A stretch of DNA of 64,000 bases from Chloranthus sessilifolius (lineage: Eukaryota > Streptophyta > Magnoliopsida > Chloranthales > Chloranthaceae), in assembly GCA_021018995.1 (NCBI GenBank), contig CM037587.1, positions 67,909,604 to 67,973,603 on the forward strand. Direction: 5' to 3'. The translations under genes and the position numbers were made by a program. The notes under the pieces are model-generated. The model did not search any database. It was given only the letters and a program-made list of their open reading frames with translations, and was not told where the DNA came from. Position 1 is the first letter of the stretch. Every line of letters starts with the position of its first letter. Positions 47,269 to 58,047 of this stretch are shown in pieces.

Positions 47269-47665
47269 TGTGCCGGCTCCACAAACTAAATATTTTTTGT
47301 GTTTTGATTATATATATATATATATATTTGAATTTTATGAAAACTTTTTGGAAAAACAAAGATTCTGAGGCCTTGGAATTCCCTTTTTGGGTGGCTCTCG
47401 TACATTAGTTCAAGACCCGCGGCGACGGTTTCGATGCACTTTGGAAGAATCGAACGAGAACCTTCGATCTATTGAAGATACGGAAATTGAGGCAGACGAC
47501 CCGATCCCCCGAAACGAGCTACAAAGAAGTTGCCTTCTCTTGACTGGTGGGGGCGTATTGGGTGTCGGAGATGGCGGGGCCTAAACAAGACACTATGCAT
47601 ACTGATCGGGGAACTCGGGAGGTGGAAAGGGCGAAGGATTCGGGTTGGGTGCTGCCAAACAGACC

Positions 47666-47784
47666 TGGCGCAACTAATACTTGCGCCCAGGTTGCAGGGG
47701 AGGACTTTTACACTGGTGCAACTATTAGTTGTGCCAGTTATAAAATCCAATGTTTTTACACTGGCGCCACTAATACATGCGCCA
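47666..47784. repeat. Palindrome array in C's 5' leader (3 copies, 48-bp pitch)
   Basis: C-family palindromes start at 47666, 47714 and 47762, exactly 48 bp apart. The outer two have a few changed bases in one arm. Confidence 0.9.
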
Positions 47785-48299
47785 GGCAAAAACTGCCTCT
47801 CCAGAACAGAGAACAGCAGCCACTGATGCCCGAAATAAGTCTCTTTTTGGTTTTTTTGTGGAAGCTAACCTTCTGGGAACTGAGCTGTTTTATGGTGATC
47901 AATTCTCTCCTTACCGCACCTAAAGCATTGAGTTCAGTATAACTCGCTAGCACGCTCCCCAAGGGTTTTAAACTTTGGAATGGGAACCCACCCAATATAC
48001 CTCCGGCGCAAGCACTTTCTCAGATACTAGGTGGGCTGGGACTTTTCTGGATCATCACCATTAGGGGCTGCCACCATACTAAGACTCGGGTGTTCGTATG
48101 TGTGCCTAAACCAATCCCTTTGAAAAATCTATCCCGCAAAACAAATTAATTAAGCTCCCTAACTTGGTTCAATTTTAATTTTTTTCAAAGCTTTTCTCTT
48201 TTTTTGAAGTTTTCTTTAGTTCAAAGACCGGGGGTGATTATCCCATGCCGCCACTACGGGCCGATGTCCACTGTTAGGATATGAATAATAAAAAAAGGC

Positions 48300-48625
48300 G
48301 GGGCCAGTCAAGCGACTAGGCGGGAAATATAAAGTGCTTAAATTTAAAAGGTGTCAGTCAAGTAACTAGGTAAAATTTGCTGAAATTTAAAGCGGAAACG
48401 TAGGGGTGAGTAAAAAAATGTGTCAGTCAAGTGACTGGGCAAAAATTGCTAAAATTTAAAGCGGAATCGTAGGGGTGAGTAAAAAAGGTGCCAGTCAAGT
48501 GACTAGGCAAAGATTGCTGAAATTTAAAGCGGAATCGTAGGGGTGAGTAAAAAAAGGCGCCAGTCAAGTGACTAGGCAAAGATTGCTGAAATTTAAAGCG
48601 AAATCGTAGGGGTGAGTAAAATGAC
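48300..48625. repeat. About 68-bp tandem repeat in C's 5' leader
   Basis: Five copies of a unit containing CAGTCAAGTGACTAGGC, ATTGCTGAAATTTAAAGCGG and TCGTAGGGGTGAGTAAAAA. Unit marks fall at 48305, 48355, 48424, 48492 and 48561. AGTCA and TGACT within the unit form a small inverted repeat. Confidence 0.88.
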
Positions 48626-48727
48626 GTAATTGGTGGGGTGAGTGACAAAAAAAATAAAAAATAGCAATAAATTAGAAAATATCAAAAATAACAAGGCCAA
48701 GTTCAAGGGGAAGCTCTACAAGCTACT

Positions 48728-48744
48728 CCCCAGTAGAGTCGCCA
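48728..48744 (-). promoter_or_regulatory. Primer binding site of C
   Basis: The minus strand reads TGGCGACTCTACTGGGG two bases after the 5' LTR. The TGG start pairs with a tRNA CCA end; the sequence resembles the tRNA-Arg-type primer sites of Ogre elements. Confidence 0.75.
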
Positions 48745-49453
48745 TCTGTGCAACCGTGGGAATCACGACGATGCGCTCTCTAATGATGAAAAATATAGAG
48801 TCGCCACCCAAAGCTTTCGGTGTACCGGGATACCTAGTTCATTTTTATGAGCACCTAAGTGCTAAAAATATGACTCTGAATCCGGTCTACACCAAAGGCT
48901 CTTGGGTAGGGGCTTCAGTTTTCGATCGGGAAGGTGTTAGGCACCCGATCAACCCGCTTAAAGCGGTCTCTACTTATGGCCAAAAATAAAATAATGTAAA
49001 AGCAAAGAAAATAGCTTCATCTTGCCCAAAAGGGCTTAGAATCCTATTTGTGCCCCTCCGTTCCTACCGAAAAATTGGCGGCGTAACGACACAAATGGGA
49101 GGATGGAGGGAGCTAGAAAGAGATAGGAGAAGAAAGGGGAGAGCCGGAGCTCTCGGGCCCTTGTAGCACCATAGAGGAGCCTTGCGTGGCTTGCTTTGAT
49201 GAGCTCTTGAAGGCCTTATATGGTGGAAAATGGGGTTCTAACTCCTAAGACTTAAAGCTAAGAGGTAGGGAAGGGAGGCTAGGGGATCACACACACCTAG
49301 GCTATGGGTTTTGGATGTAAAAACAAGCTTGGGAAGAGGTTTTGGAATTCTGGAATTTGGATGAAAATAGTGCACAAAAGGGAGGAAGAACTTCTCACTT
49401 TGAGCTCTTTCTCTCTTAAGCAAATTTCTCAACCCCTCAACCAAGGGGGGGGG

Positions 49454-49466
49454 CTCTATTTATAGG
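49454..49466 (-). promoter_or_regulatory. TATA box of C's 5' LTR promoter
   Basis: The minus strand reads CCTATAAATAGAG, about 280 bp below the palindromes in the sense direction. This would drive the genomic RNA. Confidence 0.7.
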
Positions 49467-49746
49467 AATGGAGTGGATTAGGAGGCTACTTAGATGCTAA
49501 TTGGGGTTAGCAATTAGGTAATCTCAAATCTAAGGTTTCCTAGGATTTTGAGAGCTTAGAAAGGTGTGAAGGTGGTTCTAATGGTGGATGATGGGGTGAG
49601 GCTTTAAGCCACTTGGAGGGTTGCAAATAGGTAAGGAATGGGTGCAACAGAACTATTAAAACACACCCCAAAGGTTGAGGTAGTCAACAAGTCAAACCCC
49701 AAACATGAATTTCGGGGCAAAAACCCACTGTTACTGTTCATATGCC

Positions 49747-49988
49747 TGGCACAACTAATAGTTGCGCCAGGCAAATGCACAGTAAAATAGTGAGGAACAG
49801 TGCTGGAAGTTAGCTCGCGGGGTGGGGGCCACCTTTTAAACTTGGCGCAACTATTAGTTGTGCCAGGCTTAAAATTAGGGAGGATTGGCCTGGCGCAACT
49901 AATAGTTGCATGTAGGCATTTATATCTGGCGAACTATTAGTTGCGAGCCAGCTACTGGGAGAATAGCTGCCGACTATTAGTCGCGCCA
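49747..49988. repeat. Palindrome array in U3 of C's 5' LTR
   Basis: Two clear copies start at 49747 and 49843 (96 bp apart). A partial copy starts at 49891 (48 bp on) and two decayed copies lie near 49929 and 49966. The layout matches the 3' LTR. Confidence 0.88.
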
Positions 49989-50321
49989 AATCCCTAGGAG
50001 GGCAACCTTGAAACTACCTTCCTGCCCTCAGGGTTCGGACTGCCATATCTTCTGATATATACCTCCGATTGGGGCAATTCTTGGTCCGTTGGAAAGCTGA
50101 CGACCTCTACTCTTTAGTGGTATAAGAGTTGGTCATTGTAGAGGGTCGTAGCTAGTTCTGGTGCACCCCTCCTTCTTATTACCTGGGAAGGTTAAAAAAG
50201 GGTTCTAAGGGTCAGGGTTGGTTTTTGGGGGATCTAGGGTGATTCCTAATCAAAAGCTCGAAAATGCGCCTCTCTCGAAATGTGTTTCGATCAGGCCTTG
50301 GGCCAAATTTTGGTGTCTACA

Positions 50322-50364
50322 TCTATTATCTTAAATCAGAATTTGGGAAAGTTTATTTACTTAT
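50322..50364 (+). other. 43-bp scrap between C and B, probably element A
   Basis: TCTATTATCTTAAATC... lies between C's outer end and B's LTR. It starts with TCTAT, matching TCTAC before C at 14369-14373 in four of five bases, so it is likely A's LTR resuming after C. Confidence 0.5.
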
Positions 50365-51065
50365 TGTGCGACCGTGGATCCAATCGAACCCGTTGCGGCG
50401 ATGCGCTTGCCTTTAATGAAAATGTAGAGTAGTCACCCGGAGCTTTTGGTGACCCGGAAAACCTTCAAATCGATATTTTGACCACCGAAGTGCTAAATAT
50501 GACTCTGATTTACCGGTCTTTGCCAAAGGCTCTAGGTTAGGGGCTTCGGTTATCGATCGGGAAGGGTTTAGGCACCCGATCAACCCGCACATAGCGGTCT
50601 CTATCTATGGCCAAAATAAAAATAAAAAGGGCGGAGCTTCCCCTTGCCCGAAGGCAATACGATCCTATCAAGCTTTGAGCCAAACCGAAATTTCGGCGGC
50701 GTAACGGCTTGAATCCTTGGACGGAGGAGACACCAAGAAGGTAGAGGAAGAGAGGGGTGAGCCGGAGCTCACGGGCCCTTGTTGCACCGTGGAAGATCTT
50801 AGCTTTGGCATGCTTCCGATGGCTTAAATGGTGTGAAAATGGGTTCTAATGCTAGGATTCGGTAAAATAGGAAGTGTAGGGTGAGGTTAAAGGCTAGACT
50901 TTAGCAAAAGGGAGTGATCTAATGGTGGAAATGGGTTGAAGGGGATGAACTAAGCATTCTGGAATTCTGGGAAAATGTGTGCATTTTCTCTCACTAGGGT
51001 TCTCTCTTAAGCTCCAAATCCTTAACCTCAAATTTTTTCCAACCCTTAAGGAAGAGGGAGGCCTC

Positions 51066-51078
51066 TCTATTTATAGAG
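51066..51078 (-). promoter_or_regulatory. TATA box of B's LTR
   Basis: The minus strand reads CTCTATAAATAGA, at the place matching C's TATA box and about 275 bp below the palindromes. Confidence 0.7.
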
Positions 51079-51353
51079 AAGGGATGGGTTAGGGGCTTAC
51101 TTAAGAGCTAATTGGTTTAGCAATTAGGTAATCCCCCATCTAAGGTTTTTTGTGTTTTCAAGGTCCTAGGGTTTTGGGAAACTGGTTTCAATGGCGGATG
51201 ATGGGGTGAGACCATGGGTGACTTAAGGGTTGCCAATAAGCTCAAAGGGGGTGCAACCAATCTCAAGACACCCACCTCAACCAAGGGGATGGTCAAAGGG
51301 TCAAACTAGATGGAGGAAATTCGAGCTATTGATGACAGTTACTGTAGCTAAGC

Positions 51354-51572
51354 TGGGCGTATATATTATATACGCCCAGTTTAGGAACAGTAAACTTCAC
51401 CAAAAATAGGGGAGCCTTGAGAAGATGAAGCCCGTGCCGGGTCCCACCTATGATGGGCGTATATATTATATACGCCCGGCCAAATTTCCCCCAAAATAGG
51501 CAGGCGTATATAATATATACGCCTGACTAATCGGGGGCTAAATTGGCTGGGCGTATGTAATATCCACGCCTG
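51354..51572. repeat. Palindrome array in U3 of B's LTR (4 copies)
   Basis: 25-bp palindromes: arm TGGGCGTATATA or CAGGCGTATATA, one central base, then the reverse complement. Centres are at 51366, 51466, 51513 and 51560, so spacing is 100, 47 and 47 bp. The last copy has changed bases. Confidence 0.92.
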
Positions 51573-51957
51573 CCTAAAATCTATGATTTTATGTGAAACT
51601 TAAAATGGCCATAACTTTTGAACCGTAGCTCCAAATTGGGTGATCTTTGGCTCGTTGGAAAGCTGAAGAAGTCCTATTTCCAATGGTATATGGCTCATCT
51701 ATGGTACTAATCTGTGTGAAATTTTGTAACTCTCCTCCCATCAACTGCCAGAAGGGTTTAAGTTAGGTCTGGGAAGGGATTCTAGGGTGTAGGGGTGACT
51801 TCTAAGGATTGGAGGAATGGCTCTAAAGGTTTTAGGGTGATTCCTATTGGTCTAGATAGGTTCTTAAGGGTTCAGGGGGGTGCCATCGGAAGCACAGGGG
51901 TACATCTCTCCCGAAGTATAGATTGATCGGGCCTTGGGCCGAATTTGGGTGTCTACA

Positions 51958-52002
51958 GATGCCCCTCTTTGGTATTCGATCACTAATGATCGGATGCCAA
52001 AG
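51958..52002 (-). promoter_or_regulatory. Polypurine tract and adjoining hairpin of B
   Basis: In the sense direction a hairpin at 52002-51967 has 16-base arms, 14 of them Watson-Crick paired, and a 4-base loop. It runs straight into AAAGAGGGGCATC and the LTR start. Confidence 0.82.
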
Positions 52003-53910
52003 ACAAGAGACATCCGAAGAGGTCCAAGGCACATTTGATGGGTCCGCCTGGTTCAACTCAATTATCAAACATTCATGGTGATGGTGAGTGTACGTAAGCC
52101 CTCTCATTTCGGGATATCGTTCGTACCTCAAAGCTAATAGTCCCCAAGCGCATTGCGACATTACTGGGCATAACTGCGATGATCACAGAAAGTGTAAACC
52201 CGCTAGCCGGGATATCATCCACTTCCTGAGGGAAATTATAGATTTGTGATGTTTGAGTATTAATCTGAACCAGACAGCTCCATGAAACGGGATGATCGAT
52301 CTATGCTTCGGAATTGATGCGAAGCATACAAAGCGAAGGCCTTCAAACTGTCTCCAATCCTATGGAATATCGACAGCTCCATTGGATTGGGCACGGGTGC
52401 CCTTACCTAGGTAAGGCTCAAAGTTTCTGGGTGAACCCATCAACCTTGAGGTTGCTTTAGCATGATTGACCCGAGTGGAGCGAATATTGATGTCGCAACA
52501 CCTCTTGGGAATGCATGCCCATTTTTCGAGTAATTTTTTGTGTAATTTTCTGAATTTTCTTTTGTTTCGAGGCCTCTAAGCAGAGCTCGATGACCTCTGA
52601 CAACTTTATTTTTGCACAACTCTTTAAGTGGATCAAATGCCAGTTGATACGCTTTTAAGAGTGCGTGCACCATGCCGGGGATAGGGGCACCTTGGGGATG
52701 TGCATGTTCCAGTGGTGAGGTGCTCCTGGTTCACATGGACCGGAGTGCCTTAACTTGAGACAAAGCTGAAAAGATCGGTCTAGGACCAATCACCCCTCGA
52801 AAGAGATGGCCAATTCTAGCCTCCATCCCTAATGAAATCACATCTTACTGACTATGCACAGACAGACACCCATCAGGGGCGATAAGCAGTAAATAGGCGT
52901 GAATAGAAGCCTCGACCCTAAGGTACAATTTACGAGGACAACGACCATCCTGCGGATACCCAGATGCAAGTGTGTACATTCAACAGGGACACCGTGCCTA
53001 TACAGGTTTTAAGCCTGTGTAAAAGGAAATAAAAAGAGAAAAGAGCCCTTTGGTCTATATGTTTGCACATAGTTTGGTTGGTTGTAATTTCATTTTTGAC
53101 GGGTCAGTTTCAACTGACAATAGACTTTTCGAATGGTCTGAAATCGGGGGCACTCTTGGTCAACATAGATCCGAAGGGCGATGACCAGAGTGAATGGTGG
53201 AAGGTGGGGTCAACCCACTCAGGATTTTTTACGAAGCAGCAACAAGTTGTTATTTCTTCTCCCCTTCTTTTTTTTCTTTTTTTCTTTTTTCTTTTTTTCT
53301 TTTTTTTGTTTTGATTGAGACTCCGGGCATGCTCAAACTGCCTTTATTTTTGCACGTATCCTTAGGCGAATCAACTTGTCATGTTGATATACCTTAGGGA
53401 CGTGTGCATTCCGGTGATGGGTTCTTGGTTTGCCTGCCGGATCGGGCCTTGACTCTTGCTGGGGGACTCTGTAGGGAACAGTGACCGGAGATGGGCAAAA
53501 TTACTTGCCTAAAATGGGGTTCGAGAACTTTCGGGTGAACCCGATTATTCCGAATTGATTTAACACGGCTCTCGGAATGGGGCAAACAAGCATTGCGACG
53601 CTCTTTTGAGAACCAGCGTTGTATATATTATATATTTTTTTCTTTTCATTATTATTATTTTTTTATTCTCTTTTTTTGATTTTATGGGCGCATTAGGTGG
53701 GCGCCTACAAATCTAGATCCGTTTATTGTACCATGGTCCCTTTGGGCCAATCGAAGGAAACTCGAAGGGTCACTTGGGGACGCGTGCACCATGGCCAATG
53801 ACACGTGGGCCTCGAAGGGGGGTCCGGATCGAGGTCCATAGCATACAAGGGGGCCGTTGGGCCTTAAAATCGAAAGAGGGAGGTCGGGTAGTTTAAAAAC
53901 TACCATTTTT
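52003..53910. other. B 3' untranslated region
   Basis: No gene is recognised. Blocks near 52143-52180 and 52923-53018 match C's 3' untranslated region. T/C tracts lie at about 53262-53310 and 53628-53675. Confidence 0.6.
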
Positions 53911-53913
53911 GGT

Positions 53914-53986
53914 CGAGCGTATATAATATATACGCCTGACCAAAATCTGGCGAAAAATGGTCAGGCGTATATATTATATACGCCCA
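53914..53986. repeat. Palindrome array upstream of B antisense unit 1
   Basis: Two B-family palindromes centred at 53926 and 53974 (48 bp apart). The position matches C's array at 17780-17899. Confidence 0.9.
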
Positions 53987-54201
53987 TCTAAAATCTGGCA
54001 GTTACGAAACTACCCGAGCCCGAGCACAAAAGGGGCCCCCCTTTTCAAATTCCCTCTTCCTCCCTCCCTTCTTCTTGAGTCCGGGACAACCTCTTAGGGT
54101 TTTTTCATTTGATTTGGCTTGAGTTCTATTACCGGCGGTCGCGGGTGTGGATCGAAAGGCGCTTATCCTCCGCCGCTATTCGTTTTTCTCCCCCATTGAA
54201 G

Positions 54202-55206
54202 GTAACCATTACCTTCCCTTACTTTCCCTTTGCATTTTGATAATATTACTATTTGATGCTTTTCTTTTTCTCTCTCTTGTTTTTTTTCTTTTGTGGTGAA
54301 ATGTTTTTTTTTCATTTTCATTTAAACATATGTGATGCCTATGTTCCTTTCTCTTGGTTTTGTTTTTGTTGTCTTCCTTAGGCCTATTTTTTTTCATCTA
54401 TCACTTATTCATCTCATCCTATTTTCTCTTTCTTTTTTGTTTCCGATGGATTAGTGCATCTTATTTTTTTGGATTAGTACACTCGCACATGATTTTTTTT
54501 TTTTTTTTTGTACACACACACATCTCTTTCTTGGATTGGTACCTACACACACATGGTTTGTTTTTTTTTTGTTTTTAGTACACACACGCATCTCTTTTTT
54601 TTTTTTTTGGATTGGTATATACACATGGGTTTTTTTTTTGTTTTTAGTACACACACGCATCTTTTTTTTTTTTGGATTGGTATATATACATGGGTTTTTT
54701 TTTTTTTTTTAGTACACACACACACCTCTTTTTTTTTTTTGGATTGGTATATACACATGGATTTTTTTGTTTTTTAGTACACACACACCTCTGTTTTTTT
54801 TTTTTTGGATTGGTATATACACATGGTTTTTTTTTGTTTTTTAGTACACACACACCTCTCTTTTTTTTTTTGGATTGGTATATACACATGGGTTTTTTTT
54901 TATTTTTTAGTACACACACACACCTCTCTTTTTTTTTTTTTGGATTGGTATATACACATAGTTTTTTTTTGTTTTTTAGTACACACACACACCTCTCTTT
55001 TATTTTTTGGATTGGAATATACAGATGGTTTTTTTTTTTTTTTAGTACACACACACACACACACCTTTTTTGTGGTTCGGATTGGTATATACACATGGTT
55101 GTTTTTTTTTGTTATTTCTTTTGGGATTAGTGTATATATACATTTTTTCTTTCTTCCCTTTTTTGTTGGCAACCTTCTCATATGCCGATGCGTCTCATAT
55201 TTTCAG
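54202..55206 (+). other. First intron of B unit 1, in the 5' untranslated region
   Basis: Borders GAAG|GTAACC and TTTTCAG|G lie just before the ATG at 55208. It is mostly filled by the tandem repeat at 54500-55100. C has a T-rich intron at the same place. Confidence 0.7.
54500..55100. repeat. About 65-bp tandem repeat inside B intron 1
   Basis: Eight or more copies of a unit made of a T-run, GGATTGGTATATACACATGG, a second T-run and TAGTACACACACAC. GGATTGG marks fall at 54609, 54674, 54741, 54807, 54872, 54942, 55009 and 55079. Open frames across it on both strands are artefacts. Confidence 0.9.
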
Positions 55207-58047
55207 GATGTCTGGTGACGAAGGGCATGATTGGCAAGAAGGGCCGGAGATGGCCTATGGCCCCCGTTGGGAACAGTTCATTGTGTCTCAGCGCTCCTCC
55301 CAGCCTTGGTATGAGATGCAAGGCGAGGCCGCCCACACCGGCCTCCTCTACTGCCAGCACACCCATATGTCCAACTTTGGGATTGTTGGTCAGGTAAACA
55401 GATGGGCCCCCTCCTCCTTTCCGCTTTTGTTTTCCTTTGATGCCCTCATTATACCTCCCTGCCCCTAACTGATTGATGCCTTCTGCTTGCAGCCCCTGCC
55501 GCACATTATGTTCCGAGGCAGTTGGTTTGACCTCCAGCGTCTTGTGCTTTACCTTCCCCCAGTGGTGAAGGACCTACTCACTGCTGTCGGTTTTGGGGAC
55601 TTCATTTCGTGCCCCGCTATAAGGGCTGACACGGCCTATTTAAAGGCACTGATAGAGCGTTTCCACCTCGAGACGATGACATTCCACATGGCCATGGCAA
55701 AGATGGCCTTCACACCGGCGGACTGGTCTATGATCACCGGGGTCCGTATCGGAGGGGTGCCCGTGGTACCTACCCGCACACCGGGTAGGGAGGAGGTGAT
55801 TCAACTGCTAGGGGCCTACCCATCCTCAGGGAATGTTCGGGGCTCGGAGGTCAAGCTATCCTGGTTGGTTGATCAGTTTGGGCCTAATGAGTTGGTGGAC
55901 CAGGGGCAGCAGCCTGACATGGACATTTACATCGAGCCTGCGCGCACACTTATGCTGGCCCGCATCTCCTTACTGTTCCTCCTGGGCAAGACTCTCCTCT
56001 CCAACACTAGTGGAGGGCGAGTCTCCTTGTCCCTGCTCAACCTAATGGTGAACTGGGAGACCGTGCATCGATTCGATTGGGGTGGCGCTGGCTATGCCGT
56101 ACTCATGTCCAACCTAAAGCAGGCCGTTCTTGGGGAGTCTAACTCCATTGTGGGTTTCTGGCCTGCCATTGAGGTATTTTATCTTTTGGATTTAGTTTAT
56201 TCAATTTTCTTTTATAGCATACCTGTCCTCATCTGCCTGCTTTCTCAGGTCTGGGGGTACCTTCACTTTCAACCTAGTCGCCCTCTGCTTCAGTCCGACA
56301 TTGCTACATTCCCCCTCATGAGTAACTGGCACGTGGGTTGCCGTCAGGACGTAGGTATGAAGCATTTGGAGTTAGGACTGCGCTCTCAGTTCGGACTATT
56401 GATCCCAGAGCTGGTAAAACAATTCCCTTTTTATAAATTTGACAGCTCAGCTCCTGTGTGCTAGAGGTTCTGACCAAATGTGTGCATCCCCTTCCGATTT
56501 TCTCTTCTTTCGCAGGTCATCCTCGACCCTTACATAGGATCTCCCTTCTGGAATTTGGCCTCGGTGGGTCCTCTTTTCTTTGCCGTCATTATCATCTTTC
56601 TCTACGGGTCCTGGACTAGGGCCTACTACTTAGGGGAGAGAGCGGTTCATCAGTATCGCCTTCTCTTTGTCGTGCCCCAAGCTCCTCCTGTCGATGTGTT
56701 GGCCCCAGAGGGCTCCATCGATGAGCTCACTGCTCACTTTCTTCATCATGGGGTTCCTATCGATTACCTTCTCCTGCCCGGGGGGTATCAGTCGTGGTAC
56801 GACTCCCTGCCCTATCATTTCTTGCTGCCCTGCTTCATGCCTGGTGCTAACTTTCTAGCTTTTGGCGGGCCGCGATCTCAGGTAATGCCCCTTCTCTCCT
56901 TTCATTCAGCAGCTTTCATGTGGTTACTTTGATTGACCTGTCGCCCTTAATGATAAAATGTTTCTCTCCATAGTTTGAGCAGGGCGGCGACTCAGATGAG
57001 GGGGAAGAGGTGCCCGTTCCCTATGATGCAACAGGTGCAGGACCCTCCGATCCTTCCGGGGCTGGTGCTTCTGGCGTGGCTTTAGGTGCTGGACCCTCTG
57101 ACCCTTCTGGTGCCGGTGCTTCTGGTAGCTCGCCCGTCGAGGTCCAGGGGACCTTCAAACGCCTGGATGATGCCTTTTTGTCACGCGTGTGTGCCGACGT
57201 GGCCGAGAAAGCACGAATTTCTGCTGAAGCTATCTAGATCCCACCTCCTGAGCTGATTCCTGGGGTAATCCCTATCTTGTTGCTCTGTTCTCTTTCCCTT
57301 TGAATTATGCTGATGGCCTGTGTGACTAACACCTCCTTTTTCTTACTGGCCAGGATTATGAGTCGGCAGTGAGTCAGGCCGAATACTACCATAATCTCGT
57401 TGACCTTAGGGAGACCGAAGTGGTGAGTGAATGCTGGCCCAACCTAGTCATTTTCCTTGTTTACTTTCTGCCTATTTCTCTATTTGATGGCTTTTGGTGT
57501 GCCTTTACAGCGTGCTCGTGAGAAGGAGTCGCGCTCCTTGCTTAGCCGTATCTCTCAGGCATGGACTCGGGTGGGGGAGACCCGTACCTTTCAAAGTGCG
57601 AGCCGGTGCCGGAAGAAGTCGAAGGGGGCTGCCCAGGACTAGTTTATTTTCTGCAAAAGTGGACACAATGAGATAATTTAGACTTTTGATTTATATGGGA
57701 TATGTAATAACTTTAGACAACAACAATCTCTTTTTTTGATGGTTTTATAATTTTCATGGTTCATGCGACTGTTTTATTTGGTTATCTCTTTGCTTTGGTG
57801 GTTTCCTCTCTCTTTTTCTTACTTGGAATGAACTAGCGCCTCTCTAATGATGAGGTTGATCATGCAGGTGACTCTCCGTATGTGACCTATGGGCGGCGCG
57901 CCACCCGAGGGTTTCTCATGGGTGTGTGATTATGTGCGCCTGTGAGCTGCCCTGAGATGAAGAAGTGGGCCAAGCAGAAACATGTTCCTCCTTGGGCACA
58001 AAAATGGGCCAATGTGAGGGGGGGGCTTGCTGGGCCCTGGCTTAAAA

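Larger units (their letters stand above)
47269..48727 (-). other. Element C 5' leader
   Basis: About 1.46 kb between the primer site and gag on the sense (minus) strand, with no gene recognised. It holds a TA microsatellite (about 47311-47328), a palindrome array (47666-47784) and a 68-bp tandem repeat (48300-48625). Confidence 0.7.
14374..50321 (-). mobile_element. Element C: giant Ogre-like Tat retrotransposon
   Basis: A minus-strand Ty3/gypsy element bounded by two LTRs (14374-15993 and 48747-50321). About 36 kb as found, or roughly 23 kb without the nested element D. Reading its sense strand: 5' LTR, tRNA-type primer site, leader with repeats, gag, protease, RT, RNase H, a second archaeal-like RNase H, integrase, then two genes in antisense (units 2 and 1), a hairpin, polypurine tract and 3' LTR. 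The dual RNase H and the size fit the Tat/Ogre group. Flanks TCTAC and TCTAT suggest a 5-bp target duplication with one mismatch. LTRs are mostly identical by eye, so the insertion is not ancient. Coding parts carry several breaks. Confidence 0.88.
48747..50321 (-). repeat. Element C 5' LTR
   Basis: About 1.58 kb and near identical to 14374-15993. The TATA box (minus CCTATAAATAGAG) is at 49454-49466. The outer end is TGTAGACACC in the sense direction. Confidence 0.88.
50365..51957 (-). repeat. Element B 3' LTR
   Basis: In the sense direction it starts TGTAGACACC (51957) and ends GGTCGCACA (50365). It is related to the C LTR in both ends and in the R/U5 part (CTAAATATGACTC-type text), but the palindromes are replaced. 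Length is about 1.59 kb. Confidence 0.85.
54000..57642 (+). pseudogene. B antisense unit 1: PMD protein, multi-exon
   Basis: Gene opposite to B's pol. A 5' untranslated exon ends at 54201 (GAAG|GTAACC), and an intron runs to 55206 (TTTTCAG). The ATG is at 55208 (MSGDEGHDWQEGPEMAYGP). About six more GT-AG introns with good borders follow before the end at 57642. PMD motifs: AYLKALIERFHLETMTFHM, FTPADWSMITGVRIGGVPV (about 55640-55760), LARISLLFLLGKTLLSNTSG and WGGAGYAVLMSNL (about 55950-56120). The tail is basic (RCRKKSKGAAQD), like a nuclear signal. PMD proteins of the host work in nuclear silencing; the role here is unknown. It has signs of breakage. Confidence 0.82.

Noticed and set aside
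47311-47328. TA microsatellite as a functional site
   Set aside because: A simple dinucleotide run with no supporting context; another occurs near 23875.
54672-55218. Long open frames on both strands over the T/CA-rich region
   Set aside because: They are produced by the 65-bp tandem repeat inside intron 1 of B unit 1; the composition is purely repetitive.
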